A stretch of 64,000 nucleotides of DNA from Thiopseudomonas alkaliphila. GTDB taxonomy: Bacteria; Pseudomonadota; Gammaproteobacteria; Pseudomonadales; Pseudomonadaceae. This document shows positions 35,406 through 43,373 of this stretch, piece after piece. The notes beneath the pieces were generated by a model. The model was not told where the DNA came from. It did not search any database and saw only the letters and a list, made by a program, of their open reading frames with translations. The stretch's first letter is position 1, and the number at the start of each line of letters is the position of its first letter. Where the stretch lies: the NCBI RefSeq assembly GCF_001267175.1, contig NZ_CP012358.1, positions 846,501 to 910,500 of the forward strand, in the 5' to 3' direction. The position numbers and the translations under genes are program-made.

Positions 35406-35972
35406 ATGCCACGCCAATTTATTAAACGCTTGACTCCTGATCCTGAGCGCATCAAAAACAATAAGTCTTTACGTTTTCTCGGCACTTTATTGCAGGACGC
35501 AAACCTATGGCACCTTAATCGCCACTCTATTGCCCGTGCCGTAGCCGTGGGGTTATTTTGGGCCCTCATTCCAATGCCCATGCAAATGCTTGCTGCAGCA
35601 CTCGTGGCTATTCCCTTACGTGCTAACCTTCCAGTTTCGATTGGTTTGGTCTGGCTAACCAACCCCATTACTATGCCGCCGATTTTTTATGGTTGCTACA
35701 AATTAGGTACTTGGCTGTTAGGCACACCGGCTATTCAGCTACCGGATAAAATCACCTTAGCTTGGACCTTTGAGGTTGCCGCCACCCACTGGCAACCGCT
35801 GTATTTAGGTTCATTTGTGGCCGCTGTCTTAGCCGCTATTATTGGCTACGTAGGTACTCTGATGTACTGGCGCTGGTGGGTCAGCCGTTCGTGGAATCGG
35901 CGTTTACGCAAGCAAAAAAGGGCTCGCGAATTACGCGAACAGCTGGCTAAACAAAGCAAACAAGAGCCATAA
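35406..35972 (+). CDS. DUF2062 membrane protein
   Basis: A 188-residue inner-membrane protein with about three helices. The family core is visible: HLNRHSIARAVAVGLFWALIPMPMQM and VWLTNPITMPPIFYGCYKLG. The C-terminus is strongly basic (RSWNRRLRKQKRARELREQ). The function of DUF2062 is not established. It is divergent from comEC, the same pairing as I recall in P. aeruginosa. Confidence 0.85.
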   Translation: MPRQFIKRLTPDPERIKNNKSLRFLGTLLQDANLWHLNRHSIARAVAVGLFWALIPMPMQMLAAALVAIPLRANLPVSIGLVWLTNPITMPPIFYGCYKLGTWLLGTPAIQLPDKITLAWTFEVAATHWQPLYLGSFVAAVLAAIIGYVGTLMYWRWWVSRSWNRRLRKQKRARELREQLAKQSKQEP

Positions 35973-36003
35973 AAAAGCCCAAGCTATTATTTAGCCTGGG
36001 CTT
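35971..36003 (-). terminator. Terminator of cysK
   Basis: AAGCCCAAGCTA and TAGCCTGGGCTT form a 12-position stem with one wobble. The minus strand continues into TTTTTT (A-run at 35971-35976), so it mainly serves cysK and may also stop DUF2062 transcription. Confidence 0.8.
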
Positions 36004-36033
36004 AGCATCAGTCGTTATCAAACTTATGCTGCG

Positions 36034-37008
36034 TTACTGTTGTAATTCTTGCTGAGTAAATAAATCATCAAACAGCATGCTAGATAAATAACGCTCGCCT
36101 GAATCAGGAATAATCACTACTAAGGTTTTACCTTGCATTTCAGGCTGCTCAGCCAATTGCAATGCTGCAGCCATAGCCGCACCGCTAGAAATACCACATA
36201 AGATGCCTTCTTCTTGCATCAAACGTAGCGCCGTTTGCTTAGCGTCCTCTGCAGTGATGGTTTTCACTTGATCAACCAAGCTTAAATCAAGGTTCTTTGG
36301 AATAAATCCTGCGCCAATGCCTTGTAGTTTATGTGGTGCTGGCTCTAACTCTTCGCCCGCTAACGCTTGACTAATGATAGGTGACTCCACAGGCTCAACA
36401 GCCACACTCAAAATAGGCTTACCGCAAGTCTGTTTGATATAGCGAGAAATTCCGGTCAGGGTGCCACCTGTACCAACCCCACTTACCAACACATCAATTG
36501 CGCCATTGGTGTCCTGCCAAATTTCAGGGCCTGTTGTCGCTTCATGAATCGCGGGATTCGCTGGGTTATCAAACTGTTGCAATAATACATAATTGGCAGG
36601 GTCTTGTGCCACAATTTCGTTAGCTTTATCAATCGCCCCTTTCATTCCTTTTGCTGGCTCAGTTAACACCAGTTCAGCACCGAGCGCTTTGAGTACTTTA
36701 CGCCGCTCGAGACTCATCGAAGCAGGCATAGTTAAAATTAATCGATAACCTTTAGCGGCTGCCACAAAAGCCAAACCAATTCCGGTATTACCTGAAGTTG
36801 GCTCAACTAAGGTCACACCAGGCTTTAGCAAGCCATCACGTTCAGCTTGAGCCACCATATTAGCTCCAACTCGACACTTTACCGAACCTGCAGGGTTACG
36901 TGATTCAATCTTCGCTAAAAGAGTAACGCCTTTAGGGCCTAGGCGATTAATTTGAACCAGCGGAGTGTGCCCGATTGATTGGGCATTATTAGCAAATACA
37001 TGACCCAT
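36034..37008 (-). CDS. cysK: Cysteine synthase A (O-acetylserine sulfhydrylase)
   Basis: Makes cysteine from O-acetylserine and sulfide. 324 residues; PLP lysine K44 in [12 protein letters not shown], substrate loop [22 protein letters not shown]-phosphate loop [11 protein letters not shown], and [14 protein letters not shown]. It resembles the CysK rather than CysM type ([16 protein letters not shown]). AGGA precedes the ATG by about eight bases. It is monocistronic, ending in its own terminator. Confidence 0.94.
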   Translation of the reverse strand: MGHVFANNAQSIGHTPLVQINRLGPKGVTLLAKIESRNPAGSVKCRVGANMVAQAERDGLLKPGVTLVEPTSGNTGIGLAFVAAAKGYRLILTMPASMSLERRKVLKALGAELVLTEPAKGMKGAIDKANEIVAQDPANYVLLQQFDNPANPAIHEATTGPEIWQDTNGAIDVLVSGVGTGGTLTGISRYIKQTCGKPILSVAVEPVESPIISQALAGEELEPAPHKLQGIGAGFIPKNLDLSLVDQVKTITAEDAKQTALRLMQEEGILCGISSGAAMAAALQLAEQPEMQGKTLVVIIPDSGERYLSSMLFDDLFTQQELQQ

Positions 37009-37221
37009 AGTGAGTGTCCTTATACAAATTAATTAAGCGCTTCAGCATATCACCCTACACTAAGAATGCAGTTATTTCTCTAACCGTTATAACTATAAAC
37101 CATATAGATACTGTTTATTTAGTAGTTAGCGCGCAGCTAGTTCGCTAAAAACTTAATCGTTACCTGCGGCCCGGTTGTCAATGAGGTCAACACCACATAA
37201 GCTTTAGCAGTGACCTGACAC
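37009..37221. other. AT-rich region upstream of cysK
   Basis: This is the part of the intergenic region not occupied by the tiny ORF and should hold the cysK promoter. I see no confident -35/-10 pair. An AGGTCA/TGACCT pair lies close to the end of the tiny ORF. Confidence 0.4.
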
Positions 37222-37332
37222 CTATTTTTTGGCCGCCACTTCTGGTGTAGCTGCATTAATCACTGTTGATTGATTAGCACCACCTGCTAACAAGCTAAAA
37301 AACAGCCCAACTCCTACAATTAGTGCAATCAT
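37222..37332 (-). CDS. Possible 36-residue membrane peptide
   Basis: An uninterrupted 36-codon frame starts with ATG at 37332, preceded by AGAAGG at six bases. The product has a hydrophobic N-terminus (MIALIVGVGLFFSLLAGG) able to span or anchor in the membrane, and a short polar tail ending EVAAKK. It is divergent from the small lipoprotein gene and shares a 107-base intergenic segment with it. I do not recognise a family. Evidence is the ribosome-binding site and the membrane-helix composition only. Confidence 0.4.
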   Translation of the reverse strand: MIALIVGVGLFFSLLAGGANQSTVINAATPEVAAKK

Positions 37333-37370
37333 CTCCAACCTTCTTGATTAACCAATGAATGCTTTATCAA

Positions 37371-37404
37371 TGAGTGAAGCCAAATCATCACTCAGTGTTA
37401 TACT
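37371..37404 (+). promoter_or_regulatory. Putative promoter with overlapping palindrome for the small lipoprotein gene
   Basis: A perfect inverted repeat TGAGTGA-N10-TCACTCA (37371-37394) ends five bases before a TATACT box (37399-37404). Its position over the expected -35 region suggests an operator. The regulator is unknown. Confidence 0.35.
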
Positions 37405-37439
37405 GACCACTTATTAACGGCAAGTAATTCGGTTTGTTT

Positions 37440-37616
37440 ATGTCCCCTTTTCGCCTTTTGCTCCTAATGCTACTGAGTCTACAAATTGTCGGCTGCAGTG
37501 TTTATCCAACCGATATCAACGCACGCCTAGTTCAGGCTGAAAATGATGCCGCTGAAGCCAAAGCGATTGCTTTAGAAGCCAAACGTCTTGCCGAACTGGC
37601 TCATTCACAGCCATAA
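37440..37616 (+). CDS. Small alanine-rich lipoprotein (Lpp/OprI-like, shortened)
   Basis: A 58-residue lipoprotein: signal peptide MSPFRLLLLMLLSLQIVGC with lipidated C19, then a 39-residue tail containing AENDAAEAKAIALEAKRLAELA, an alanine-heptad helix like the alanine zipper of Pseudomonas OprI and enterobacterial Lpp. OprI is about 83 residues and ends in lysine for peptidoglycan attachment; this one is shorter and ends QP, so covalent attachment is not predicted. ATG 37440 is used in preference to a TTG two codons earlier. Confidence 0.7.
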   Translation: MSPFRLLLLMLLSLQIVGCSVYPTDINARLVQAENDAAEAKAIALEAKRLAELAHSQP

Positions 37617-37652
37617 AAAAAGCCTTTAACCCAGTTAGGTTAAAGGCTTTTT
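37615..37652. terminator. Bidirectional terminator between the lipoprotein gene and oadB
   Basis: GCCTTTAACC (37622-37631) and GGTTAAAGGC (37638-37647) form a perfect 10-bp stem, flanked by an A-run on the left and TTTTT on the right, so it works on both strands. Confidence 0.92.
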
Positions 37653-37668
37653 GGCAAACTAAGGTTGT

Positions 37669-38805
37669 TTAGCCAACAAAGCTTAGCAGCACCCCCGCCG
37701 CGACCGCTGAGCCAATAACCCCTGCTACGTTGGGCCCCATGGCATGCATCAGCAAGAAGTTTTGTGGATTAGCTTCCAAGCCCACTTTATTCGCCACCCG
37801 CGCGGCCATAGGTACCGCCGAGACACCCGCCGAACCAATTAACGGGTTGACCTTGTGCTTACTGAACTTGTTCATGATTTTTGCCATGATCAAGCCGGAG
37901 GCAGTCCCCGCACTAAAGGCGACCATGCCTAGCACTAAAATACCCAAGGTTTTCATTTGCAAGAATGCATCGGCCGACAGCTTGGAACCTACGGTTAAGC
38001 CAAGAGCAATGGTTACAATATTGATCAACGCATTACGCGTGGTATCAACTAAGCGCTCAACAACTCCGCTTTCGCGCATTAAGTTACCAAAGGCAAACAT
38101 CCCCACTAAAGGCGCCGCGTCTGGCAGCAATAAGCCCACTAACAAGCACAGCACAATCGGGAAAATGATTTTTTCCGCTTGGCTCACATGGCGTAATTGC
38201 GTCATCACGATGGAACGCTCTTCTTTGGTGGTCAGAGCGCGCATAATTGGTGGCTGAATTAAAGGCACTAACGCCATATAGGAGTAAGCAGCAACCGCAA
38301 TTGGGCCGAGTAAATCAGGTGCTAGCCTTGAGGTAACAAAAATTGAGGTAGGGCCATCGGCTCCCCCAATAATCGCAATCGAAGCCGCTTCCTTGATGGT
38401 AAACTCTAACCCAGGAATGCCTAAAGTGGTCAGCGCTAGGGCGCCTAGCAAGGTACCAAAAATACCAAACTGGGCGGCCGCTCCTAATAATAGGGTTTTA
38501 GGGTTAGCCAGCATCGGACCAAAGTCCGTCATGGCGCCCACTCCCATAAAAATTAACAGCGGGAAGACGCTGGTCGGTAAGCCTACTTCATAAAGCATGC
38601 CCAGCAAGCCCGCAGCCCCGGCCATATCAGCCACTGGAATATTGGCTAAAATTCCACCAAAACCAATGGGGATTAGCAGTAACGGCTCAAAGCCTTTGCG
38701 AATCGCTAAAAAAATTAGCACCGCGCACACTGCAATCATTAATGCCTGGCCAGCCTGTAGCTGGTATAGCCCCGTGCTCTGCCAAAGTACTAACAGTTTT
38801 TCCAT
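37669..38805 (-). CDS. oadB: Sodium-pump decarboxylase beta subunit OadB
   Basis: The membrane subunit that couples carboxybiotin decarboxylation to Na+ export. 378 residues with about 9-11 membrane helices. The conserved Na+/proton-relay region [15 protein letters not shown] carries Asp150, and further conserved blocks are [32 protein letters not shown] and [18 protein letters not shown]. It is somewhat shorter than Klebsiella OadB but has the complete core. It follows oadA by 11 bases and ends at a strong terminator. Confidence 0.94.
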   Translation of the reverse strand: MEKLLVLWQSTGLYQLQAGQALMIAVCAVLIFLAIRKGFEPLLLIPIGFGGILANIPVADMAGAAGLLGMLYEVGLPTSVFPLLIFMGVGAMTDFGPMLANPKTLLLGAAAQFGIFGTLLGALALTTLGIPGLEFTIKEAASIAIIGGADGPTSIFVTSRLAPDLLGPIAVAAYSYMALVPLIQPPIMRALTTKEERSIVMTQLRHVSQAEKIIFPIVLCLLVGLLLPDAAPLVGMFAFGNLMRESGVVERLVDTTRNALINIVTIALGLTVGSKLSADAFLQMKTLGILVLGMVAFSAGTASGLIMAKIMNKFSKHKVNPLIGSAGVSAVPMAARVANKVGLEANPQNFLLMHAMGPNVAGVIGSAVAAGVLLSFVG

Positions 38806-38816
38806 TATGAATAACC

Positions 38817-40589
38817 TCAGCTAATACTAAGCAAGCAGTCGCCAACGGCTACCGCATCGCCCACTTTGACATCGACACTGGCGATGGTCCCGCTACGGAA
38901 GGCGCGAATTTCAGTTTCCATTTTCATGGCTTCTAAAATGATTAACACTTCGCCTTCTTCAACCGCCTGACCTGGCTGCACCAATACTTTGAAAATATTT
39001 CCCGCCAAAGGCGCGCCTTGAGGATCACCACTACCAACCACCGGAGCAGCAGCTCCACTGGTTACCGCAGTAGCTCCACCAATGGGCTTAATGCCTTCCA
39101 AATCCCCCCCTTCAGAGACCTGAACCACATAGGACTGGCCATTGACCTCAACGGTGTAAGCTTCAGGGCCTGAGGTTTCTTGCAGGCGCTCGTTCCCCGT
39201 CGGTACCGGTTCAAAAGCGTTTGGATTGTTACGGTTTTCTAAGAACTTCAAACCAATCTGCGGGAATAGCGCATAGGTCAAGACATCATCAATTGCATCA
39301 TCCGCTAAGCTAAAGTTATGGTCTTTAGCCAGCTGTTGCAGCTCTGCTGTTAACTTATCCATTTCTGGCTCAAGCAAATCAGCTGGACGGCAAGTAATGG
39401 CTTCTGCCCCCTCAAGCACACGCTGTTGCAGTTCTGCGTTGAACGGCGCTGGTGCGGCACCATACTCGCCTTTAAGTACCCCAGCAGTTTCTTTGGTAAT
39501 CGACTTATAGCGCTCACCAGTCAACACGTTAATCACCGCCTGGGTACCGACAATTTGCGAGGTCGGAGTCACCAAGGGAATAAAGCCTAAATCTTCACGC
39601 ACCCGTGGAATTTCAGCTAATACCTCATCAAACTTATCACTGGCACCCTGCTCTTTGAGCTGGTTTTCCATATTGGTTAACATACCGCCTGGAACTTGCG
39701 CAACTAGAATACGCGAGTCAACACCACGCAAGTTACCTTCAAACTTGGCATACTTTTTCCGCACTTCGCGGAAATACGCTGCAATTTCTTCTAAGAGGGT
39801 TAGGTTAAGCCCCGTATCATGTTCGGTGCCCTGGAACATCGCCACTACTGACTCAGTCGGCGAATGACCATAAGTCATAGAAAATGATGAAATCGAGGTA
39901 TCTACGTTATCAATACCGGCTTCCACTGCTTTCATAATCGCCGCTGTTGACAATCCTGCCGTAGCATGACACTGCATATGAATTGGAATTGACAGCTGTT
40001 GCTTTAGCTGGCTGACCAAATCATAGGCCACATAAGGCGTTAAAATACCCGCCATATCTTTAATAGCAATCGAGTCAGCGCCCATATCCTCAATTTGCTT
40101 AGCCAGATCCACCCACATTTGTAGTGTATGAACCTCACTGGTGGTATAGGAAATTGTACCCTGTGCATGTTTGCCGTTAGCTTTAACCGCTTTAAGTGCT
40201 TGCTGTAAGTTGCGCGGGTCATTCATCGCATCAAATACGCGAAACACATCTACCCCATTATAGGCCGCACGCTCTACGAACTTATCCACCACATCATCTG
40301 CGTAGTGACGATAACCTAAAAGGTTTTGCCCGCGTAACAACATTTGCTGTGGTGTATTAGGCATGGCTTTTTTAAGCGCGCGAATGCGCTGCCATGGATC
40401 TTCACCCAGATAACGAATACAGGAGTCAAAGGTCGCCCCTCCCCAAGACTCAACTGACCAAAATCCAACCTGGTCAAGTTTCTCTGCAATGGGCAGCATA
40501 TCCTCTAAACGAACACGGGTAGCCAGAATCGATTGATGCGCATCACGCAGCACCACATCTGTAATCCCAAGTGGTTTTTTTATAGTCAT
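38817..40589 (-). CDS. oadA: Oxaloacetate decarboxylase alpha subunit OadA (biotin carboxyltransferase)
   Basis: Transfers CO2 from oxaloacetate to biotin. 590 residues: carboxyltransferase TIM-barrel domain (about 1-330) beginning [17 protein letters not shown], metal ligands in MQCHATAG, a conserved PYC_OADA region, a proline/alanine/glycine-rich linker, and a C-terminal biotinyl domain with EAMKMETE, biotin on K556. No biotin carboxylase subunit gene is adjacent. Together with oadB and oadG this points to the Na+-pumping decarboxylase rather than two-subunit pyruvate carboxylase. It lies between oadG (15 bases) and oadB (11 bases). Confidence 0.94.
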   Translation of the reverse strand: MTIKKPLGITDVVLRDAHQSILATRVRLEDMLPIAEKLDQVGFWSVESWGGATFDSCIRYLGEDPWQRIRALKKAMPNTPQQMLLRGQNLLGYRHYADDVVDKFVERAAYNGVDVFRVFDAMNDPRNLQQALKAVKANGKHAQGTISYTTSEVHTLQMWVDLAKQIEDMGADSIAIKDMAGILTPYVAYDLVSQLKQQLSIPIHMQCHATAGLSTAAIMKAVEAGIDNVDTSISSFSMTYGHSPTESVVAMFQGTEHDTGLNLTLLEEIAAYFREVRKKYAKFEGNLRGVDSRILVAQVPGGMLTNMENQLKEQGASDKFDEVLAEIPRVREDLGFIPLVTPTSQIVGTQAVINVLTGERYKSITKETAGVLKGEYGAAPAPFNAELQQRVLEGAEAITCRPADLLEPEMDKLTAELQQLAKDHNFSLADDAIDDVLTYALFPQIGLKFLENRNNPNAFEPVPTGNERLQETSGPEAYTVEVNGQSYVVQVSEGGDLEGIKPIGGATAVTSGAAAPVVGSGDPQGAPLAGNIFKVLVQPGQAVEEGEVLIILEAMKMETEIRAFRSGTIASVDVKVGDAVAVGDCLLSIS

Positions 40590-40604
40590 GAGTGAAGCTC
40601 CAGA

Positions 40605-40856
40605 TTAACTGCGACGCGCGCGATGCTGTTTAATAGCCAGTTCAATCGCTTGTAACACAGCAGGTTCAAGTTGGTCAGATAGAATAATAGGTTTAGGGGT
40701 TGCCACAGGAGTGGGAGTTGCAGGAGGGGTAAAGCGCTCAAGTACTGCAGAAAGCACTTTAATACAGCCAATCAATAGTATTAAAAAAACAAACACAAAG
40801 CCCATGCCAAATAGCATGAGCTCAACACCTTCAAGCAACAGGTTATGGGGCGACAT
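40605..40856 (-). CDS. oadG: Oxaloacetate decarboxylase gamma subunit OadG
   Basis: Small subunit that holds the alpha and beta subunits together. 83 residues with one N-terminal membrane helix (LMLFGMGFVFVFLILLIGCIKVL), a proline-threonine linker (PPATPTPVATPKP) and a C-terminal tail containing QAIELAIKQHRARRS. AAGGAG is five bases before ATG 40856; a frame beginning two codons earlier is not used. First gene of the oadG-oadA-oadB operon. Confidence 0.88.
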   Translation of the reverse strand: MSPHNLLLEGVELMLFGMGFVFVFLILLIGCIKVLSAVLERFTPPATPTPVATPKPIILSDQLEPAVLQAIELAIKQHRARRS

Positions 40857-40890
40857 AAGCACTCCTTGGTTAGCAAAATTCTGGCTTACT

Positions 40891-40965
40891 TTAAGCAGTT
40901 AGCCCTATTTAATACTGCTTAACATCAATATTTGGTGCGAAACAGTAGCCTAAATAGGGTTAACT
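40891..40965 (-). promoter_or_regulatory. Competing hairpins in front of oadG
   Basis: On the minus strand the order is AGTTAACCCTATTTA (40965-40951), TTAAGCAGT (40922-40914), TAAATAGGGCTAACT (40911-40897), ACTGCTTAA (40899-40891). The first and third blocks pair over 15 positions with one mismatch; the second and fourth pair perfectly over 9. The two stems share three bases and interleave, so they exclude each other, as in attenuators and other switching leaders. It lies between the mgtE stop and the oadG ribosome-binding site. Confidence 0.45.
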
Positions 40966-40984
40966 AAGCAAATATTATGTTTTC

Positions 40985-42424
40985 CTAGAGGAGGAAAATA
41001 GTCGCTAGCCCAAGGAAGATAAAGAACCCACCACTATCGGTCATCGCCGTAATCATGACACTCGACCCCATCGCCGGATCCTTTCCTAAACGAACTAAGG
41101 TCATAGGAATTAATACGCCCATTAAGGCAGCTAACAGCAAGTTAAGTGTCATGGCGCCTACCATAACCGCCCCTAAGGACCAGCTACCATAGAGTTGCCA
41201 AGCGACAATGCCAACCACACCTCCCCAAATCAGGCCATTAATGAGTGCTACCGTAAGCTCTTTACGTAATAAGCGTGTGGTATTGCCTGTACTAACCTGA
41301 TCTAACGCCATCGCACGCACAATCATGGTAATGGTTTGGTTGCCTGAGTTTCCGCCAATTCCAGCCACAATTGGCATTAAAGCCGCTAGTGCTACTAACT
41401 TTTCGATTGATCCCTCAAATAAGCCAATCACCCGTGATGCGACAAATGCCGTCACCAAGTTAACGGCCAACCATGCCCAGCGGTTTCTGATCGAGCGCCA
41501 TACCGAGGCAAAAATATCCTCCTCTTCACGCAACCCTGCCCGACTTAAAGCCTCACTTTCACTTTCCTCACGAATAAAGTCGACAATTTCATCGACAGTC
41601 AGGCGCCCAATTAAACGTCCTTCTTCAGTGACTACCGGCGCCGATACTAAGTCATAGCGCTCAAAAGCCTGGGCTGCTTCATTGCTATCCTCTTCCGGGC
41701 GAAATGACACAGGATCATCTGCCATTACCTCAGAAACCAGCTTGTCTGGATCATTTACCAGCAGCCGTTTAATCGGCAAAATACCTTGCAGCACCCCTTC
41801 TTTATCGACTACAAACAGCTTGTCGGTATGATCTGGCAGCTCCTGCAAATGACGCAGATAACGCAGCACTACCTCTAGCGCGACATTTTCTCGAATGGTG
41901 ATCATCTCAAAGTCCATGATCGCACCAACCTGATCTTCTTCGTAGGACAAAGCTGCACGCACGCGATCACGTTGCTGATCATCTAAGGTCTCAAGCAACT
42001 CATGCACTACTTCTTTAGGCAGCTCAGGCGCTAAGTCAGCCAACTCATCGGCATCGAGCTCTTTGGCCGCAGCTAAAATCTCATGGTTATCCATGTCTGC
42101 CAGCAACGTTTCACGCACGGCATCGGACACTTCCAACAGAATATCGCCATCATTTTCCGTGCGTACTAGCTGCCATACCAACAACCGCTCTTCTAAGGGT
42201 AAACCTTCGAGAATATAGGCAATATCGGCTGGGTGTAACTCGCTGAGTTTTTTCTGTAACGATAAAATCGGCAGGGATTCTTCAAGAAAAGCATGTTTAT
42301 GCTCAGGTGCTAACGACTCTTCTAAAAGTCGATGCTGTTTCAGTAATTCAATGACCTGGGAAAACCGTTCCTGTAAACGGTCTTGGGGTTTAATGATGAC
42401 TTCTGCAGCACTGGCACTTGACAT
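40985..42424 (-). CDS. mgtE: Magnesium transporter MgtE
   Basis: An Mg2+-gated Mg2+ channel. 479 residues: cytosolic MgtE N-domain of helical repeats (about 35-140), paired CBS domains (about 165-285, with GAIMDFEMITIRENVALEVVLRYL and LIGRLTVDEIVDFI), a connecting helix, and five C-terminal membrane helices with VAGIGGNSGNQT and the channel aspartate in ITAMTDSGGFFIF. No M-box riboswitch is evident in its leader; control is expected at the protein level through Mg2+ in the CBS/N domains. Confidence 0.94.
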   Translation of the reverse strand: MSSASAAEVIIKPQDRLQERFSQVIELLKQHRLLEESLAPEHKHAFLEESLPILSLQKKLSELHPADIAYILEGLPLEERLLVWQLVRTENDGDILLEVSDAVRETLLADMDNHEILAAAKELDADELADLAPELPKEVVHELLETLDDQQRDRVRAALSYEEDQVGAIMDFEMITIRENVALEVVLRYLRHLQELPDHTDKLFVVDKEGVLQGILPIKRLLVNDPDKLVSEVMADDPVSFRPEEDSNEAAQAFERYDLVSAPVVTEEGRLIGRLTVDEIVDFIREESESEALSRAGLREEEDIFASVWRSIRNRWAWLAVNLVTAFVASRVIGLFEGSIEKLVALAALMPIVAGIGGNSGNQTITMIVRAMALDQVSTGNTTRLLRKELTVALINGLIWGGVVGIVAWQLYGSWSLGAVMVGAMTLNLLLAALMGVLIPMTLVRLGKDPAMGSSVMITAMTDSGGFFIFLGLATIFLL

Positions 42425-42568
42425 AAAGGCTCTCCCTCATTTTTAGCAATAACCCGATCATTCTACGGGGTTTAGCTTATTGCTAGTGAGTTTTATTTAG
42501 TGTAATGGTAATTTTACCTAAGTTATCCCTAAGACACGTCTGCTTGATGACAAACAAGAATTACAGGC

Positions 42569-42600
42569 AAAAAAAAAGCTTGCATAAAGCAAGCTTTTTT
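42569..42600 (-). terminator. Terminator of the tRNA-Arg/tRNA-Ser cluster
   Basis: AAAAAAGCTTGC and GCAAGCTTTTTT form a 12-bp stem with a 5-base loop. The minus strand runs on into T residues, just downstream of the last tRNA-Arg. Confidence 0.9.
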
Positions 42601-42603
42601 ATA

Positions 42604-42680
42604 TGGCGCACTCAGGAGGATTCGAACCTCCGACCGCTCGGTTCGTAGCCGAGTACTCTATCCAGCTGAGCTATGAGTGC
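42604..42680 (-). tRNA. tRNA-Arg(ACG), copy 1
   Basis: A 77-base cloverleaf with encoded CCA. Acceptor GCACTCA/TGAGTGC, discriminator G; anticodon stem CTCGG/CCGAG with loop CTACGAA, anticodon ACG, the substrate of TadA. Identical to the copy 60 bases away. Confidence 0.97.
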
Positions 42681-42740
42681 GGATCGGTGTGATTTACAGT
42701 TCACTTCTGCTTGCCTCAGCACTAACGCTTGAAGCTAATA

Positions 42741-42817
42741 TGGCGCACTCAGGAGGATTCGAACCTCCGACCGCTCGGTTCGTAGCCGAGTACTCTATCC
42801 AGCTGAGCTATGAGTGC
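42741..42817 (-). tRNA. tRNA-Arg(ACG), copy 2
   Basis: Identical in sequence to the neighbouring copy, including CCA. Its upstream side (higher coordinates) carries a good promoter, so both copies are probably made from one transcript. Confidence 0.97.
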
Positions 42818-42828
42818 GTATGTTGCTC

Positions 42829-42856
42829 ATTATACTGCTAACTATTTGTTTTACAA
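42829..42856 (-). promoter_or_regulatory. Sigma-70 promoter for the tRNA-Arg pair
   Basis: On the minus strand TTGTAA (42856-42851) and consensus TATAAT (42834-42829) are 16 bases apart, placing the start just before tRNA-Arg copy 2. Confidence 0.65.
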
Positions 42857-42898
42857 GGACTTTTTTATTTATCCAAGCTTTTAATAGTAGCGCTATAA

Positions 42899-42991
<93 letters not shown>

Positions 42992-43005
42992 GTTCAACGG
43001 GGCGT

Positions 43006-43033
43006 ATAATACCTAAACGCCCCGCTTTTGCAA
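43006..43033 (-). promoter_or_regulatory. Sigma-70 promoter for tRNA-Ser with GC-rich discriminator
   Basis: On the minus strand TTGCAA (43033-43028) and TATTAT (43011-43006) are 16 bases apart, followed by ACGCCCCG, a GC-rich discriminator typical of stringently controlled RNA promoters. The surrounding CGGGGCGT/ACGCCCCG symmetry could also form a hairpin. Confidence 0.6.
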
Positions 43034-43058
43034 AGCTTTTTTTTAAAAAATAGTTAAA

Positions 43059-43241
43059 TTAATTATTTGCCTCTTCTTTTTCCTTTTGAATGCGCTGATA
43101 AATCTCTTCGCGATGGACTGCGATTTCTTTTGGTGCGTTCACACCAATGCGCACTTGGTTACCTTTAACACCCAGCACAGTGACAGTGACTTCATCACCC
43201 ACCATTAACGTTTCACCTACACGACGAGTTAGGATTAACAT
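43059..43241 (-). CDS. csrA: Carbon storage regulator CsrA/RsmA
   Basis: A global post-transcriptional regulator that binds GGA motifs in mRNA leaders. The 60-residue product [33 protein letters not shown] continues with [17 protein letters not shown], the complete CsrA fold including the RNA-binding VHREE helix. AAGGAG precedes the ATG. Gene order lysC-csrA-tRNA-Ser is conserved in gammaproteobacteria. Confidence 0.97.
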   Translation of the reverse strand: MLILTRRVGETLMVGDEVTVTVLGVKGNQVRIGVNAPKEIAVHREEIYQRIQKEKEEANN

Positions 43242-43323
43242 GCTTTACTCCTTGATTTCATAATTTAAAGTTACAGTCTGCATCTGTAATATTTTTTAAT
43301 GGGTACGATCCCTTGGTTTTACA

Positions 43324-43349
43324 AGGATCGCCAGATAAGCGGCGATCCT
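43324..43349 (-). terminator. Weak terminator after lysC
   Basis: AGGATCGCC and GGCGATCCT form a perfect 9-bp stem with an 8-base loop. On the minus strand only TTGTAAAACC follows, so termination may be partial and csrA may be reached from lysC. Confidence 0.5.
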
Positions 43350-43373
43350 GGCACGCAAGACAGAAATCTGTCT

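Noticed and set aside
37730..38257. 175-codon frame opposite oadB
   Set aside because: Antisense shadow of a membrane protein gene; no ribosome-binding site or domain.
42425..42568. Mg2+-sensing M-box riboswitch before mgtE
   Set aside because: The short region upstream of mgtE shows no M-box-like helices or conserved core that I can recognise.
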